DNA of 64,000 nt from CAZIJH01 sp964539655 (GCA_964539655.1 CAZIJH010000003.1:35769-99768); one strand, 5' to 3'; positions 49,878-59,034 are shown, counted from the stretch's first letter. The notes: generated by a model not told the origin, from the sequence alone. Program-made: numbers and translations.

Positions 49878-51097
49878 TTGGTCTTCTCTCCCCTGATTTC
49901 CCTGTATATGCTCGTCGCCCACGTGGCCGCCATGACAAATCCGTAAAATAGGAAATTGAAAACGAAAATCATCAGGGCCTTAACTCCGAATTTCTCCCTC
50001 GATATCCTGAAACTCTGGTACGACATCGCGAGCGCGAATGCTATGTTCAGCATCCATATTATGCTGAAGACCCCTATGATCGAAATCGGGTTCTGGACGA
50101 AGATGGACATGTCGAGCATGTTCGCCATCAGCTGCACGTTAACGAAATGAAAAATCAGCAAAGAAAAATCGTAGACCGTTCCGAATACGAAAAAGAAAAG
50201 GAATCCGATGAACACCAAATAAATCGGCAGTGTGAAAACTCCAAGGTCGCCATATTTCTGGTTGAAATACATCTGCTTGTACTTTTTGCTGTTAGCAAGG
50301 AAGCCCTGATACCATCTCGTCCTCTGATCGAAAAGTTTTTTCAGAGTGTCGGGAGACGCCGTGTGCGAATACGTTGTCGACGAAGTTTCTATCCTGTATC
50401 CTTTTTTCTGCATGCGCATGATTATTTCCATGTCCTCTGTCAGGTTCTCTTCGTCGAAGCCGCCGATGTCTCTGAGAACCGAAGTCCTGTAGAGCCCGAA
50501 AGTTCCGGGCACGACAAAAACGGAATTCATGAACGACAGGACTTTTCTCAAAAATATGTTGTATACGTATTCGAACGACTGGGCCATTTGCAAAATGTTT
50601 TTCGGCTTGTCAACCTTAACGCTGGTTGCTACCGATGCCACATTGCTGTCCGCGAAATATCCGACTGTTTTCATGAGTGCGTTGCTTTCTATTGTCGAAT
50701 CCGCGTCCATGCAGACATAAATTTCTCCGCTGGCCTTTTCCAATCCCAGGTTCAACGCCGAAGCCTTGCCTCCCTGCTTCTTGTGCAAAACTTGCACTCC
50801 AAATTTCCTGAAACTGTCCGCTATCTTTCCAGTCTCGTCCGTGCTTCCGTCGTTGATGCAGATTATCTGCAGAAGATTCCTCGGATAGTCGATGCTCAAT
50901 GCCGAGTTTAGAGTTTTTGATATGGTTTTTTCCTCGTTGTTCGCGGGGATCACAATTGTTATCTTGGGGAGATTGCGCGGCGGGCTGGGATCCGCATTCA
51001 CTCTTTTTTTGTTGGAGACGTACGAAAGTATGTAGACGAACGATACGTACAGCACTAGCAGAGATCCTGCCACCGAAACTATGTCCAGCATTCCCAT
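49865..51097 (-). CDS. Glycosyltransferase family 2 membrane protein
   Basis: 410 aa. A hydrophobic N-terminal helix, then a GT-A fold: KITIVIPANNEEKTISKTLN near 45-64, CINDGSTDETG near 85-95, VCMDADSTIESNA near 128-140 (DxD), NLTEDMEIIMRM near 217-228, and QRTRWYQGF near 258-266 (QxxRW). The C-terminal half has several hydrophobic helices. This processive cellulose-synthase-like layout suggests polysaccharide synthesis on the membrane. First gene of the minus-strand operon with the thioredoxin-like and 189-aa proteins. Confidence 0.88.
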   Translation of the reverse strand: MGMLDIVSVAGSLLVLYVSFVYILSYVSNKKRVNADPSPPRNLPKITIVIPANNEEKTISKTLNSALSIDYPRNLLQIICINDGSTDETGKIADSFRKFGVQVLHKKQGGKASALNLGLEKASGEIYVCMDADSTIESNALMKTVGYFADSNVASVATSVKVDKPKNILQMAQSFEYVYNIFLRKVLSFMNSVFVVPGTFGLYRTSVLRDIGGFDEENLTEDMEIIMRMQKKGYRIETSSTTYSHTASPDTLKKLFDQRTRWYQGFLANSKKYKQMYFNQKYGDLGVFTLPIYLVFIGFLFFFVFGTVYDFSLLIFHFVNVQLMANMLDMSIFVQNPISIIGVFSIIWMLNIAFALAMSYQSFRISREKFGVKALMIFVFNFLFYGFVMAATWATSIYREIRGEKTKWRK

Positions 51098-51128
51098 ATT
51101 GTCACCGTAGTTTTAATTATACTTATAA

Positions 51129-52541
51129 TTGAGGAAAATACTAGTTATGGAACTTTGTTCGAAAATAAAAATTGGAAAAAATATTTGGATAATCTTGGTT
51201 TCTCTGGTCGCTGTCATTTCCATTTCTCCGTATATAATATTGGCTGGCTTGGAGAAAGGATACTGGTGGGACGAGGCTGTCTACCTCGGCCTGGCGAAGA
51301 ACATGGTCGCTGGCGAAGGCTATTCGATCAATGGCGGAGACGAATCTTTCAGGCCCCCGCTGTTTCCGTATCTGCTGTCTGCGTTCTATCCTAACGAGAG
51401 CCTGATGAAAATTGTTTCGCCGATTTTCGGGATAGCCAGCGTTGCAGCTGTATTTTTTCTCGCGAAAGAAATTTACGACAAGAAGACTGCGCTAATTTCT
51501 TCGATGTTGCTCGCGTCGTCGCAGATCTACATTTATTTCGGTCAAAAAATTCTGACGGAAACCGTCTTCGCAACATTGTTCACTCTCTTGATGCTGTTCG
51601 TCTACCTTGCTTTCGAGAAAAATAAAAAAATGTTTTTGATTCCCGCAGCCGCGATATTTGCGCTGTCCGTCATGACGAAATACACGGCCGTGATAATTTT
51701 TCCGGCCATAGCGCTGTATCTTGCCTACAAAATTTTGATGAAGGGCGAAAAGAAAAACGTAATGAAAACAATATTTTCCAAAGAATTTGCGATTTCGATT
51801 TTTGCATTTCTGATTGTTCTGTCCCCGTGGATGTATTTCAACTATGCAAAGCACGGCGACATGCTCTGGTCGATGAAGGAAGAGGTAAGCAGGGTGGGTC
51901 CGGAATTTTACAGCGGGCCCTGGAATACGTACCTGTCGAGCTGGACAGAGCTGTTCGGCGTTAGTGCGCTGTTCGCGATTCCGCTTGCATTGTATCTGAA
52001 GAAAAAGGACAGCTTTGTAATTGCGACCGCGATCGTAATCCTTGTTTTTTTCTCGTTTGCGATTGAGAGAAAAGAACTCAGGTACATAGTTGCATTTCTG
52101 CCCGTGTACTACGTTGCGTTCGCTGCCGGATTTTCCAGGCTCGCGGAGAGATTCAAAATAAATTTCTATCCTGCTTTTTTTGTAGTCCTGGTTATTTCCA
52201 TTGCGTCATTGGGTGGGGGGATCAATCGCGTTATTGCAGAGGCCGGGTCCGGATCGCAGATGATGGAAGCCGCGAAATACGTCAAAGAAAACAGCGCGAC
52301 TGGTTCGAAAATAATCGCGGAAAACTATCCGGTAATAAATTACATATCAGGAAGGATTGCTGTTCCATTTCCCAAAACCGAAGATGGATTTGAAAATTTA
52401 ATTTCACGCGAAAATATTTCGTTCGCAATAGTGGACAACTTCGAGCCGACAACGCCTGATTATGCGGACGAGCTAAAATATCCAACCGAGAAAATTTTTC
52501 AAAAAGGCGGCAGCCGAGTGACGGTTTATAGAGTCGCGTAG
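51129..52541 (+). CDS. GT39-type (ArnT/PMT-like) membrane glycosyltransferase
   Basis: Transfers sugar from a polyprenyl-phosphate donor to surface acceptors. About 464-470 aa; the start is TTG 51129 or ATG 51147. KGYWWDEAVYLGLAKNMVAG near residues 37-56 has the family Asp-Glu motif in the first extracytoplasmic loop; FRPPLFPYLLSAFY near 66-79 is also typical. Ten or more hydrophobic helices, then a C-terminal soluble domain. It is divergent from the GT2 gene, and both probably act on S-layer glycosylation. Confidence 0.82.
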   Translation: MRKILVMELCSKIKIGKNIWIILVSLVAVISISPYIILAGLEKGYWWDEAVYLGLAKNMVAGEGYSINGGDESFRPPLFPYLLSAFYPNESLMKIVSPIFGIASVAAVFFLAKEIYDKKTALISSMLLASSQIYIYFGQKILTETVFATLFTLLMLFVYLAFEKNKKMFLIPAAAIFALSVMTKYTAVIIFPAIALYLAYKILMKGEKKNVMKTIFSKEFAISIFAFLIVLSPWMYFNYAKHGDMLWSMKEEVSRVGPEFYSGPWNTYLSSWTELFGVSALFAIPLALYLKKKDSFVIATAIVILVFFSFAIERKELRYIVAFLPVYYVAFAAGFSRLAERFKINFYPAFFVVLVISIASLGGGINRVIAEAGSGSQMMEAAKYVKENSATGSKIIAENYPVINYISGRIAVPFPKTEDGFENLISRENISFAIVDNFEPTTPDYADELKYPTEKIFQKGGSRVTVYRVA

Positions 52542-52552
52542 TTTTCGAATAA

Positions 52553-52559
52553 CTTAAAT
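52553..52559 (+). promoter_or_regulatory. TATA-like element of the 306-aa orphan gene
   Basis: CTTAAAT lies 25-31 nt before ATG 52584, again the spacing for a leaderless start. Confidence 0.4.
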
Positions 52560-52583
52560 CTCTAACGGTTGTAGATATCCTTT

Positions 52584-53504
52584 ATGATGGAAGTTGACGG
52601 CCTGTCAGAATACGATAGAGGTCAGATAGTCCTCGTCGAACAAGATTTGCTGCCGGGATCTCTTGTTGTCTCTTCGGATTCCAATGCCGACTTGGAACTT
52701 CTACAAAAAGGACTGGACTCGAAAGGAATTTTATCAACATCCCAAATATACGACGGTTTCAATTCTAGACTTTACATTTCAAAATTGCAGCAGCACATCA
52801 ATGCAGTCGAAGTCCTGTCAAAAAATATCGATTTCGTTGTATACACTGATCAGGAAGCTAACATAAGACACTACATGGGCGATTCGGCGTGCTGTATAGC
52901 AGAACGCAAGTCGGACATGTTCAAAAGGAAAGTGAGACACAATTTCACCCGTTTCGCAATACAGACCATGAGAGATTACGCAGGCGTTGCTGACGGTCTA
53001 AGTTCTTTGCATGAAACCGGAAGTACATCATACAGGGGAGATGTCTTAAAGACTTCTGACAAGGGTAAAATCTATTTTGAGAAATTCTTCGGCCTTCCGG
53101 AATCCGAAAACTTGAGGGAAGGAATCCAAAAGGTGGAAGACACGCCGTATCCGCAAATTTTGATCATCGGATTAAGCGACAGCGGGTACATTCCCTGCAA
53201 AATATTCGATGGTGTTGAGCTTGTCCATAAAGACAGGTTTGATTTGAGCCTTAAGATGATCGGTGTCCTCAAAAAGGAGGGGATCAGCGTCAAGAAAATG
53301 TTCAGAAGGACTTCGGACATATTGGACAGATTCCAGCAAGTGTATTTCAAAGGGGACGTCAGGCATTCATCGGCAAGGGAGATGGGCGAGCTGAGAAGAA
53401 TAGCAAGTTCAATCGGAATAAATTTTGATTTCTCTCTTTCGGATCTACAAAGAAATATTTTCTACATGAAACGTCAGGAAGAAGAAATTCTGAAAATGTT
53501 GTAA
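52584..53504 (+). CDS. Protein of unknown function, 306 aa
   Basis: Alpha/beta, soluble. Segments: GQIVLVEQDLLPGSLVVSSD near 13-32, FVVYTDQEANIRHYMGDSACCIAER near 84-108 (two adjacent Cys), PQILIIGLSDSGYIPC near 190-205, and RQEEEILKML at the end. No catalytic motif or named family recognised. Composition is close to the core genome. It lies between the GT39 gene and the convergent S-layer gene and may belong to envelope biology by context only. Confidence 0.5.
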   Translation: MMEVDGLSEYDRGQIVLVEQDLLPGSLVVSSDSNADLELLQKGLDSKGILSTSQIYDGFNSRLYISKLQQHINAVEVLSKNIDFVVYTDQEANIRHYMGDSACCIAERKSDMFKRKVRHNFTRFAIQTMRDYAGVADGLSSLHETGSTSYRGDVLKTSDKGKIYFEKFFGLPESENLREGIQKVEDTPYPQILIIGLSDSGYIPCKIFDGVELVHKDRFDLSLKMIGVLKKEGISVKKMFRRTSDILDRFQQVYFKGDVRHSSAREMGELRRIASSIGINFDFSLSDLQRNIFYMKRQEEEILKML

Positions 53505-53559
53505 ATCTTATTTTAAAAATTTATTTCAAATTTTGAGATACTTTCGCCATGTCGGAATT

Positions 53560-53596
53560 GAAAAAGAAAAAAAAGGAAAGGAAATTTGTCCCTTTC
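53560..53596 (-). terminator. Terminator of the S-layer gene
   Basis: On the minus strand, after the S-layer stop (53621), GAAAGG-GACAAATTT-CCTTTC (53576-53596) can form a 6-bp stem, followed by the run CTTTTTTTTCTTTTTC (53560-53575). A hairpin plus T-run suits the end of a very highly expressed transcript. Confidence 0.5.
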
Positions 53597-53620
53597 GCTT
53601 TTCTGGTTCAGCTTTCAATC

Positions 53621-56083
53621 TTACGCGGCTGCAATTGTTGCCGAAGCAACATCTGTTCCGGTAATCTTGACAGCAGTGCCTGTTAGCTTGCCCTTGACAT
53701 TAGCGTTGTCGTACTGTTGAAGTACGCTTGTCGCCAATCTCGTGTCAGCAGAGTCTGTACCAGCAGCAACTATTGCAATTTTTCCTGTCGCGAAGTAGCC
53801 GTCAACTGCCCATATGTAAGCTGTTCCCGAAGTCCAACCGGCTCCTGGGTTTCCATCTTTACATGTGAAAGTTGCGCCTATTTTTCCTCCGTCAACAAGT
53901 TCTTGCACTAGTGAGTTAGCACATGGTCCACCGATCAACACAAGGTTCTTTGTCCTCGCTACAGATCCTACGCCAGCTTCGCTTGCCAACTTTGCAACAG
54001 CGGAATCAATTGACTTGATCTTGTTGTAAGTTGAACTGGACGAAGCGGTTCCTCCAGCTTTTCCAACATAAGCCTTGACTCTCAAAGCTTCTGCTGGAAC
54101 CTTGACTACAACTTTCTGACCGCCAGAGTACGAACCAGGCGATACCGATACGATACCACCGTCGCTTACGATGTCCTGAGTCGCCTTACCGATGCTGTCG
54201 AAACTTTGAGATCCGTCCAGATCTGTTTGAGGCGAAACTACATCCAATTCCTCTGCGCTGTCAGCGCTACCCAATCTGAGATCAGGTACCGTTGTCGTCG
54301 AAGTCCAAGCGGACTTGTTTCTGTAATCGATTCTAAGAGATTGTGTTCCTGTGTTGGCATTCAAGGTGTTGCCTGCTCCAATTGTGAAGTTTGAAACATA
54401 GCTGTTTGCTACACGCATGTCCGTGTGCAACGATACGTTCCAAGTCAACAATTGCTGGTCTGTTACAGCTGAAGCTCCTCCGTAACTCACGTTCCACGTG
54501 AAGTTAAAGTAGGCGTTAGCAATTGCGCCAACGTTTGCCGCATCATAGGCTCCGCCTGTGATGTTCAGTTTCCTGTAGTACAAACCGGCACCAGCAATTC
54601 CATCCGTTCCGATGCTCACCAAGACCTTGCTATTCGCAGAATCCCACCAGCCTACCATTACTGGGGCTCCGAGATTCGTTGTGTTGCCAGTTGTCCTGTT
54701 GAAGAGCAGGTATACCTTCTCGTATCCTGTGTTCGTGTGCGGATTGATCAACGATCCTGCAACGTCGGCCTTCACTTCGATTCCTTTCATGGAACCGAGA
54801 GATTGCGTGTTGTCAGAATTGTTGTATGCTGTCCATTCACCTGTTGCAATGTCAAGTTGTACGAATTTTGCTGTGTTCCATCCTTCGAAACCGATTTCAC
54901 CGTAGCTGTTCGGAAGCTTCAAAGCGGCTCCCGTTCCGGCTAAGCCGGGCCCAGTGGTCGTTGAATCGAAGTATTTAGGAGCATCCGAAGGCTTGTAGGT
55001 TACGATTACCTGATCACCGGACGTTATTTGACCGGTTGTTCCGAAACCGCTAACCTTTATACACCAATCAGTTGTTCCCGAGAACTTTGTGTCTGATGTT
55101 CCAGTCGAAGTTACATCACATGAAGTCGTGTAAGTCTTCTGGGTTTGCCCAGTCTTGCCGACAACTATGTCTGCCTCGATATGCTGGGTAGATGGATCTG
55201 TTCCAGCTACTCTGATATCTGTCAGTCTTATGTCGAGACCTGCATTTTCGGCTTTTTGTGAATTTCCTTCGCCTGTGACTGTAACTGACGAGTCAACAAC
55301 TTTCCCATCTTTGTCTTTGACTTGGAATGTTGCCCAATCGTTGTTTACACCAGCTGTGACGTATACCGTGTAGGCACCGTCTGCTGTTACTATTCCTGTA
55401 GTAGAACTTCCCTCTTTGTTAGTAGTACCTATTGCACCTGCGAGCATCACTGCAGAGTTAGAGCCTGCTCCGACTATCTGGAATTCCTTACCCAATACTT
55501 TTATTTTTACTGGATAGGTGTAGTTCAGAGTTGTCGTAGAACCAGTTCCTGTCAATGTTTCGTCTGCTTGCCATTGATACTGGACGTCGTCAGACGCTAC
55601 ATACAGCTTCTCAGTACCGTTTATTTTGTCAGTACCGAAATCGTGGTTGAACTCTATGTTACCCAATGAGATTTGCTCAGAGTAATCGTAGTCGTTCGAT
55701 CTCCACGAATAGGTGGACTTCTTCAATCCACTGTAGTGTATGTTCTTGACCGGATCTGGCATTACAGAATCCAACTGGTTGTTTATGCCAATTGTATTCT
55801 TCTCCACTCCGTCTATTGTTGATGATGTCGTTCCCGGCACAGTAGTTACTGTGTACTGAACTTCAGCTAATCTAGCAGCGACGTCAGAAGCTCCGACAAT
55901 GTCCGCGGCAGCGGCGTTTGTACCGACTACTATGAACGCGTCGAGAGTTGAGACTCCGCCTGATACACTAGCTACGTTCGTTGGGAAATCCTTCAAATCT
56001 GCAGCTGCTAAAGCTGCTGCTGCTAGCGTGGCACCAGCCATTAAAGCTGATAAACCTGTCGCTACCATTTTTTTAATTTGCAT
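53621..56083 (-). CDS. S-layer surface protein
   Basis: 820 aa from ATG 56083, with GGTGA 6 nt ahead. Residues 1-29 (MQIKKMVATGLSALMAGATL…) are a signal peptide. The N-terminal S-layer domain has AFIVVGTNAAAADIVGASDVAARLAEV near 49-75. The central ~600 residues are Thr/Ser/Gly/Asn-rich beta domains with many N-glycosylation sequons (NKS, NTT). The S_layer_C-like end is KNLVLIGGPCANSLVQELV, followed by KIAIVAAGTDSADTRLATSVLQ. There is no C-terminal membrane helix or sorting tail, so the protein must be held by other contacts. Probably the main cell coat. Confidence 0.88.
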   Translation of the reverse strand: MQIKKMVATGLSALMAGATLAAAALAAADLKDFPTNVASVSGGVSTLDAFIVVGTNAAAADIVGASDVAARLAEVQYTVTTVPGTTSSTIDGVEKNTIGINNQLDSVMPDPVKNIHYSGLKKSTYSWRSNDYDYSEQISLGNIEFNHDFGTDKINGTEKLYVASDDVQYQWQADETLTGTGSTTTLNYTYPVKIKVLGKEFQIVGAGSNSAVMLAGAIGTTNKEGSSTTGIVTADGAYTVYVTAGVNNDWATFQVKDKDGKVVDSSVTVTGEGNSQKAENAGLDIRLTDIRVAGTDPSTQHIEADIVVGKTGQTQKTYTTSCDVTSTGTSDTKFSGTTDWCIKVSGFGTTGQITSGDQVIVTYKPSDAPKYFDSTTTGPGLAGTGAALKLPNSYGEIGFEGWNTAKFVQLDIATGEWTAYNNSDNTQSLGSMKGIEVKADVAGSLINPHTNTGYEKVYLLFNRTTGNTTNLGAPVMVGWWDSANSKVLVSIGTDGIAGAGLYYRKLNITGGAYDAANVGAIANAYFNFTWNVSYGGASAVTDQQLLTWNVSLHTDMRVANSYVSNFTIGAGNTLNANTGTQSLRIDYRNKSAWTSTTTVPDLRLGSADSAEELDVVSPQTDLDGSQSFDSIGKATQDIVSDGGIVSVSPGSYSGGQKVVVKVPAEALRVKAYVGKAGGTASSSSTYNKIKSIDSAVAKLASEAGVGSVARTKNLVLIGGPCANSLVQELVDGGKIGATFTCKDGNPGAGWTSGTAYIWAVDGYFATGKIAIVAAGTDSADTRLATSVLQQYDNANVKGKLTGTAVKITGTDVASATIAAA

Positions 56084-56146
56084 TTTTTTCACCAATTTTT
56101 TTGACCTTCACTGCCTACCATATCTAGAGTATAGTGTGCAGCGCTT

Positions 56147-56234
56147 GGGTTCTTACTATTAATTATGCTGAACGAGGGATATAAAACTTGGTTGAAACTA
56201 TTCACAATTGTTTCAGTCACCTATCTAAGAACCC
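56147..56234 (-). promoter_or_regulatory. S-layer promoter region with TATA and 9-bp inverted repeat
   Basis: The 236-nt gap holds a minus-strand TATA-like GTTTTATATC (plus-strand GATATAAAAC, about 56180-56190). GGGTTCTTA (56147-56155) and TAAGAACCC (56226-56234) are a perfect 9-bp inverted repeat 70 bp apart; one arm lies near the predicted start and the other upstream of the TATA. A second GAAAC…GTTTC inverted pair lies between them. They could be looping operator sites for the adjacent membrane-bound regulator. Confidence 0.45.
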
Positions 56235-56331
56235 TTTAAAACCTGTAAAAAATTGTTAAAAAACGTCTAATTGTTTCTCCGAATAAAATAAATCGATAAA
56301 ATCGAAATAAAGGCTTTAAACACCTTTTTTC

Positions 56332-57249
56332 TTACATCTTGAATTTTTTCTTCACTAATTTCAGTTTATTCGTTCTTCCAAGCCTTTGCGCCTCGATGAG
56401 GCCCCTTTCGATGAGGCTTTTAACCACCCTGCTGACTTTTGCTTTTGAGAGGTTGGTTTCTTGGACGACTTTTTTCTGGTTTATTTCGCCTTCGGCTTTC
56501 ACTATGACGTCGATAACCTTCTTTTCAAACTCGTCCAGGACGGAAAGAACAAGTTCCTGCGACTTCCTCGACTTTCTCATCAATATGAGGGCGACCACTA
56601 TTCCGGTGACCACAGCGAAAATGACTATGTACCTTATCCTCAACTCTGCCCAGAACGGCACAACCAGGCTTTCGTAATAGATTTCGAACTCCAGTCTCTT
56701 GTCGGAAGTGATGTTTTGCATGTTCCATGTGACTATGATAATTCTTCCATCACTCGTTATTGTTGCATTCTCGGCAAAACTGAGCCTCTGCGGCTTGCCG
56801 TCTTCGCTGACAAGCGCCGTAGCCTCCGGAAGCCTGACCGAAACTGTTGTTCTCGGCATATTCTGGTCCATGCTGAAGTCGGCATCGAAGAAATACTTGT
56901 TCCCCAGCTGTTTCACGTAGTCTTTCGTGTCGTAATTTATCTGTATGGTCTTTCTTGCCTCGTTGAGATTGAGCTTGCATATGACTGTGGTGACTCCCCT
57001 GATCACCGGAGTGCATTGGACCGGGATTCCGAAGCTTGTCGCCTTGAAATTTTCAACCCTGCCCCTGATGTCGAATGCGAATTCCCTTATAGGATTCTCA
57101 AAAGTCAGGATGAGCTCCACTTTCGCGTTTCCGGACGAGTCCAAAGTCGAGCTGGAACCATAATAAGATATGTCTGCAACAGTTGCAGATGCGAAGATTG
57201 CGAATGAAAACAGGAATGAAACAGTTGCAAACGCCTTCAGGACGCCCAT
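56332..57249 (-). CDS. Membrane-bound winged-helix regulator with secreted sensor domain
   Basis: 305 aa. A signal/anchor helix (residues ~5-23) is followed by a ~180-residue beta-rich extracytoplasmic domain (NPIREFAFDIRGRVENF, FDADFSMDQNMPRTTVSVRL) with one Cys pair. A single membrane helix (IRYIVIFAVVTGIVVALILM, ~209-228) leads to a cytoplasmic winged helix: INQKKVVQETNLSKAKVSRVVKSLIERGLIEAQR near 259-292. One chain thus links an outside sensor to DNA. It lies just upstream of the S-layer gene on the same strand, so it may control coat synthesis. Confidence 0.75.
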   Translation of the reverse strand: MGVLKAFATVSFLFSFAIFASATVADISYYGSSSTLDSSGNAKVELILTFENPIREFAFDIRGRVENFKATSFGIPVQCTPVIRGVTTVICKLNLNEARKTIQINYDTKDYVKQLGNKYFFDADFSMDQNMPRTTVSVRLPEATALVSEDGKPQRLSFAENATITSDGRIIIVTWNMQNITSDKRLEFEIYYESLVVPFWAELRIRYIVIFAVVTGIVVALILMRKSRKSQELVLSVLDEFEKKVIDVIVKAEGEINQKKVVQETNLSKAKVSRVVKSLIERGLIEAQRLGRTNKLKLVKKKFKM

Positions 57250-57310
57250 AACTTATCTAACGGATTTCTTGCTTATCTACTTTGCGAAATTTTAGGAGAT
57301 TGAAACAGTT

Positions 57311-57739
57311 TCACTTCATCGAAACTACGACTCCGCCAGCTCCCTGCGCGGCGAACCTGTGGATCATGTCGGAAACCGAGTTCATTATCGTCTGCACGGT
57401 CTCCATACCTATAGTGAGCTTGCTCGGCTCAAGCACCTCGACTGCGGACGGCGCGAAAAAGATCACGACATAAAGAAGCACCTCGATATTCTTTGTCATA
57501 ACTTCGACCTTGGCTGCCTGCGAGAATGCCGTCTTGACGTCTCCCCTGAGGTTGTCCACCTGCTGGGCCGGCTCGTAAACTTCCGACAAAATTAGCGTGT
57601 CCTTTGATTTCTTGACTTTCTCTATGTGCTCTTTCAGGGCCTTCTCCGTGGTTTCCTTGTCTACAGCCATTACCTCGAACCAGAGCCTGGACTTTATCCA
57701 TCCCTTCGAAATTTTCTCGTTTATTTCGTCTTTCTCCAT
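57311..57739 (-). CDS. Protein of unknown function, 142 aa, helical with hydrophobic C-terminus
   Basis: Polar helices (residues ~1-85, KEHIEKVKKSKDTL, EPAQQVDNLRGDVKTAF) precede a hydrophobic stretch (VLLYVVIFFAPSAVEVLEP, ~88-106) and an amphipathic end (MIHRFAAQGAGGVVVSMK). No family recognised. The final GAGGVVVSMK region might bind a protein or lipid. Upstream of the regulator gene on the same strand, 61 nt away. Confidence 0.5.
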   Translation of the reverse strand: MEKDEINEKISKGWIKSRLWFEVMAVDKETTEKALKEHIEKVKKSKDTLILSEVYEPAQQVDNLRGDVKTAFSQAAKVEVMTKNIEVLLYVVIFFAPSAVEVLEPSKLTIGMETVQTIMNSVSDMIHRFAAQGAGGVVVSMK

Positions 57740-57822
57740 CGAACCACTAAATCAAATAGAAGCTCAACATATAAATAATAAGTTTTGGCATTTTATGGAA
57801 CTATTTTGTCGAGTAAGAGAAT

Positions 57823-58851
57823 TTACGAAGCCACGTCTATTCTCACGCCGCAGTTCGGGCACCTGTCTTTAATCAGCGAATTCTTCTTCATCTTGTTCGC
57901 GACGCGCTCGATCAGCAGTTCCCTGCAGTTGTAGCAGAAAGTGTTCTCTGCTTGGTGGGGCTCGATCGTGTTTCCGATGTAGACGTATCTCAGTCCGGCC
58001 CTCCTCGCCTCCTCAGCGCACTTCTCCAGAGTTTCTATCGGCGTGAAAGGGAGGTCCGAAAATTTCGTGTACGTCGTCGGATGGAACTGCAGAATGTGGA
58101 ACGGTATCGTTGGCATTAGCTCGGCCGCTATGTGCTCGCACAGCTTCCTGCACTTCTCCAGGTTGTCGCCGATCTGCGGGATGATCGTGTTCGTTATCTC
58201 GATGTGGAACCTCTGCTTCTTCATCTGCTTCAAGGCCGCGAGTATCGGGTCCATCGTCGGAACCACGCTGTACTTCGACATGAAGTCCGGATCGCCCGAC
58301 CCGACAAAATTGACAACTACTGCGTTGATGTATTTCGAAATCCTCTTTATCGCTTCCTCGGTTATCACTCCGTTCGTGACGAGTATGTTCTTGATGTTGC
58401 TTCTCGTCGCAAGCTTCGCCGTCTTGAACATGAACTCGTAGAATATCGTCGGCTCCGCGTGCGTGTAGCTTATGGAATCCACCCTCTCCTTCTCCGCCAT
58501 CTTCACTATCGACTCGGGAGCGAATTCCTTGTTCGGCGCGGCCGGCAGCCTGTCCGTCCAGATCTGCCAGTCTTCCGTCCCCTGTCCAGCTATCGACAAA
58601 GTGTCGGATCCCGGGAAGAAATGATAAAGTGGCCTCCTCTCGACGTTGTCTATATTAATACCAGTCAGCTTCCCGTAATTGCTTGTGAACAATTTGTTGT
58701 CCACGTTTTTCCTGAACTGGCACGCGCCGAGCTTCTCCTTTGAAATGAAACAGTTGACGGCGCACAGCTCGCACCTAACGCCATTCCTTTCCTTGTGCCA
58801 AAGAACGGCTTCCTGAAATTCCTCTTTCTTTTCCTTTGCCAACCCGACCAT
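57823..58851 (-). CDS. AmmeMemoRadiSam-type radical-SAM-like protein lacking the cluster cysteines
   Basis: 342 aa with overall AmmeMemoRadiSam/PflA-like sequence: an N-terminal Cys cluster (Cys27, 30, 34 and 44), GKLTGINIDNVERRPLYHFFPGS near 60-82, SISYTHAEPTIFYEF near 117-131, LVTNGVITEEAIKR near 151-164, IPFHILQFHPTTYTKF, and YVYIGNT near 294-300. The C-terminal CYNC…CPNC pair suggests a zinc site. At 86-100, where GCNxxCxxC is expected, the chain reads SIAGQGTEDWQIWTD: the three cluster cysteines are replaced by Thr92, Gln96 and Thr99. It cannot hold the usual SAM-binding 4Fe-4S cluster at this site. Confidence 0.82.
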   Translation of the reverse strand: MVGLAKEKKEEFQEAVLWHKERNGVRCELCAVNCFISKEKLGACQFRKNVDNKLFTSNYGKLTGINIDNVERRPLYHFFPGSDTLSIAGQGTEDWQIWTDRLPAAPNKEFAPESIVKMAEKERVDSISYTHAEPTIFYEFMFKTAKLATRSNIKNILVTNGVITEEAIKRISKYINAVVVNFVGSGDPDFMSKYSVVPTMDPILAALKQMKKQRFHIEITNTIIPQIGDNLEKCRKLCEHIAAELMPTIPFHILQFHPTTYTKFSDLPFTPIETLEKCAEEARRAGLRYVYIGNTIEPHQAENTFCYNCRELLIERVANKMKKNSLIKDRCPNCGVRIDVAS

Positions 58852-58908
58852 ATCCCTAAAAAGTAAATACTATATTATACGTCTAAAGTATTATAGTTGC
58901 TTTAAAAT

Positions 58909-58982
58909 GCCCCAGTAGCTCAGCCTGGTAGAGCATCTGTTTCGTAAACAGGAGGCCTCGGGTTCAAATCCCGTCTGGGGCT
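58909..58982 (+). tRNA. tRNA-Thr (CGT)
   Basis: Acceptor GCCCCAG/CTGGGGC, discriminator T (58982), D-arm GCTC/GAGC, anticodon stem TCTGT/ACAGG (one G-T pair) with loop TTCGTAA (anticodon CGT), and T-arm CGGGTTCAAATCCCG. No intron and no encoded CCA. Confidence 0.93.
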
Positions 58983-59034
58983 CAACAACCGAAACTTATT
59001 AAATCCCGAGAGAGAATTAGAAAAAGGAATCATA

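Noticed and set aside
53550..53690. A short plus-strand frame beginning MSELKKKKKERKF opposite the S-layer 3' end
   Set aside because: Its Lys codons come from the minus-strand T-run terminator and the rest is antisense to S-layer codons.
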